From NCBI GenBank assembly GCA_005889445.1, contig VBGS01000025.1, forward strand, positions 1-13,633: 13,633 bases of DNA, given 5' to 3'. The DNA comes from Chloroflexota bacterium (GTDB lineage Bacteria; Chloroflexota; Limnocylindria; P2-11E). A program made the translations under genes and the position numbers. Below the pieces are notes generated by a model that was given only the letters and a program-made list of their open reading frames with translations, was not told the origin of the DNA and ran no database searches. Numbering within the stretch: the first letter of the stretch is position 1; each line of letters opens with the position of its first letter. Positions 12,333 to 13,633 of the stretch are shown here, piece after piece.

Positions 12333-12812
12333 GTGCGCATCGCGGTCGCGGGCGATCCCCCGTGCGATCTCGCTCCGGTCCGCGCCGCCATCCGTCGCGC
12401 CGCGCGCCCCTACGGCCTGCCAAAGGATGCGTCCGTGGATCTCGTCTTCGTGACCGACCCCCACATGCGCGAGCTCAATCGGCGCTTTCGCGGGATCGAT
12501 CGGACCACGGACGTCCTTTCGTTCGGCGAGCCGATCCCGGCGGACCGCCGCGGGCGCCGTGCCGTCTCGATCGTCGAGGGGCGCCGACCGCTCGTCGGGG
12601 GCCGCTTCGAGGCGGGAGAGATCGTCATCAGCCCTGAGCAGGCGAGGAGACAGGCGCGGCGGGCCCGGCGGCGCCTGGTGGACGAGGTGGCCTTCCTCGC
12701 GGCCCACGGGATGCTCCACCTGCTTGGGTTCGAGGACGAGACACCGCGCGGCTACCGCGAGATGGTGCGACTGGGGCACGATGCGGCGCGTCAAAAGTCG
12801 GTTAAACGCTGA
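12333..12812 (+). CDS. ybeY: Endoribonuclease YbeY with altered metal site
   Basis: Metal-dependent single-strand endoribonuclease involved in 16S rRNA 3'-end maturation and ribosome quality control. From GTG 12333 it is 159 residues. The family blocks VDLVFVTDPHMRELNRRFRG (35-54), TTDVLSF (58-64), GEIVIS (95-100; usually GDIxIS) and AHGMLHLLGFEDET (124-137) are present. The usual zinc signature HGxLHLxGxDH gives three His ligands. Here H125 and H129 are kept but the third position is D135. Asp can replace the third ligand in other HxxxH-type metalloproteins, so activity may survive. A segment at 68-92 between DVLSF and GEIVIS is rich in Arg/Gly and longer than in short YbeYs. There is no clear SD. 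It follows pgpH, as in many bacteria. Confidence 0.93.
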   Translation: MRIAVAGDPPCDLAPVRAAIRRAARPYGLPKDASVDLVFVTDPHMRELNRRFRGIDRTTDVLSFGEPIPADRRGRRAVSIVEGRRPLVGGRFEAGEIVISPEQARRQARRARRRLVDEVAFLAAHGMLHLLGFEDETPRGYREMVRLGHDAARQKSVKR

Positions 12813-12843
12813 AACAGCGCGGCCTCGCAGCCGTTATCCCAGC

Positions 12844-13633
12844 ATGCGTCTGGTCGCCCTCGTGGTAGTCGCGACCCTGCTTGCGACGACGGTCCCGGCC
12901 GGGCGTGCCCAGGCCAGCACCCAGGATCTGGTGCGCCAGCTCGACGGGCTCGTCTCCGCTTTCAACGGAGGCGTCGGCCTCTGGATCAGCGATCCGAGTC
13001 TCCCGACCCCCCTCTTCACCCATGGTCCCGACGAGCACGTGGTCACCGCGTCCCTTTACAAGCTTGGCGTCCTCGCTGAAGCCGAGCGACGCGTGGAGGC
13101 GGGCGAGCTGCACTACACCGACTCCGTCGTCATCGAGCCCGAGGACATCACCACCGACGGTTCGTTCGAGGACGCCGGTACGACGCTCACGCTCGACGAC
13201 GCACTCGAGGCGATGATCACGATCTCGGACAACGGGACCGCGCTCGCCCTCTGGCACATCCTTGGAGGATCGAACATCGACACAACGCTCACCAAGCTGG
13301 GTATGCCCGACTTCCACGTCGCGTTCGACGATAGCGAGGACAACTGGGCGACCCCACACGCCCTCGGTACGTTCTTCACCCTGCTCGCGAAGCGTCAGCT
13401 GATCTCGCCGGCGGCGTCCGATCGGATGCTCGCGAGGCTCGAGCGCCAGCAGATCAACAACCGTCTTCCGGCCCAGCTTCCGCAGGGCGTCGTCGTCGCG
13501 CACAAGACTGGGAACCTCGCGGGACTCACGCATGACGCGGGGATCATCTACACGAAAAGCGGGCCGCGGATCGTCGTCGCGATGACCTGGGACGCGGGGG
13601 ACGACGATGCGGACGGCTTCATCTCATCCGTCG
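12844..13633 (+). CDS. Exported serine hydrolase, class A beta-lactamase/DD-peptidase fold, 3' end outside window
   Basis: At least 263 residues, open to the window edge. The signal peptide is residues 1 to about 24 (MRLVALVVVATLLATTV, then AGRAQA). Three penicillin-recognising motifs occur in order: S70-LY-K73 (nucleophile Ser and Lys), S128-D-N130, and K221-T-G223 in AHKTGNLAGLTHDAGIIY. This is the beta-lactamase2/serine hydrolase family, acting outside the membrane on peptidoglycan-like or beta-lactam substrates. The omega-loop Glu-x-x-Leu-Asn of true class A beta-lactamases is not visible: between LTKLGMPDFHV and WATPHAL there is only FDDSEDN. It is therefore more likely a peptidase-like or uncharacterised hydrolase. 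ATG 12844 starts 31 nt after ybeY and has no SD. Confidence 0.88.
   Translation, partial: MRLVALVVVATLLATTVPAGRAQASTQDLVRQLDGLVSAFNGGVGLWISDPSLPTPLFTHGPDEHVVTASLYKLGVLAEAERRVEAGELHYTDSVVIEPEDITTDGSFEDAGTTLTLDDALEAMITISDNGTALALWHILGGSNIDTTLTKLGMPDFHVAFDDSEDNWATPHALGTFFTLLAKRQLISPAASDRMLARLERQQINNRLPAQLPQGVVVAHKTGNLAGLTHDAGIIYTKSGPRIVVAMTWDAGDDDADGFISSV

Noticed and set aside
12807..12819. CGCTG-AAA-CAGCG hairpin at the end of ybeY as a terminator
   Set aside because: The stem is only five pairs and no T-tract follows.
12802..13533. 243-residue minus-strand frame over the serine hydrolase
   Set aside because: The plus strand encodes a protein with signal peptide, SxxK, SDN and KTG in order, so the minus frame is a shadow.
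12844..13633. Antibiotic-resistance class A beta-lactamase
   Set aside because: The omega-loop Glu motif is not visible and the gene lies in a core cluster with no mobile element, so a resistance call is not supported.

Overview
The window is a gene-dense, high-GC bacterial segment with no tRNA, rRNA, CRISPR array or insertion sequence that I can see. The longest stretch without a gene is about 100 nt (8597-8698). The gene order, the GC-rich codon use, many GTG/TTG starts and a probable NBR1-like Ig domain suggest an uncultured Chloroflexota-like lineage or a neighbouring Terrabacteria group. That placement is inference, not proof.

Layout. The left edge cuts into dnaK (1-1239, +), which ends at a strong intrinsic terminator. 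A minus-strand block follows: a GTG-started cupredoxin (1295-1696), an overlapping DUF2330 surface protein (1693-2727) and a four-helix membrane protein (2799-3302). The plus strand then resumes with dnaJ (3324-4424), prmA (4414-5295) and rsmE (5292-6029), packed with overlapping ends. Next comes an unusual 504-residue protein (6064-7578). It has a kinase N-lobe-like head without catalytic residues, a proline-rich linker, one membrane helix, 11-residue repeats and a C-terminal Ig-like domain. A divergent PlsY-type acyltransferase (7575-8243, -) converges on it. Plus-strand genes continue with a HIT protein (8261-8596), rpsU (8699-8866), yqeY (8894-9421), phoH (9418-10285), the HD phosphodiesterase pgpH (10282-12319), ybeY (12333-12812) and an exported serine hydrolase running off the right edge (12844-13633).

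The backbone dnaK-dnaJ-prmA-rsmE-(HIT)-rpsU-yqeY-phoH-pgpH-ybeY is the chaperone/translation cluster known from Bacillus and relatives. It joins protein folding, ribosome modification and maturation, and c-di-AMP turnover. Accessory genes interrupt it in two places: between dnaK and dnaJ, and between rsmE and the HIT gene.

The main oddities are as follows. (1) phoH and pgpH are both broken in the reading frame as given. phoH has lost about 34 codons carrying the Walker A motif, which implies a deletion near 101 nt; pgpH changes frame in its membrane region and also seems to lack residues. These could be assembly errors or real decay. (2) Both divergent gene pairs have only 17-21 nt between start codons, with a central element that reads as a -10 box on both strands. 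This suggests paired leaderless promoters. (3) YbeY has Asp in place of the third zinc-binding His. (4) The pseudokinase-like/Ig membrane protein is the best candidate for something undescribed.
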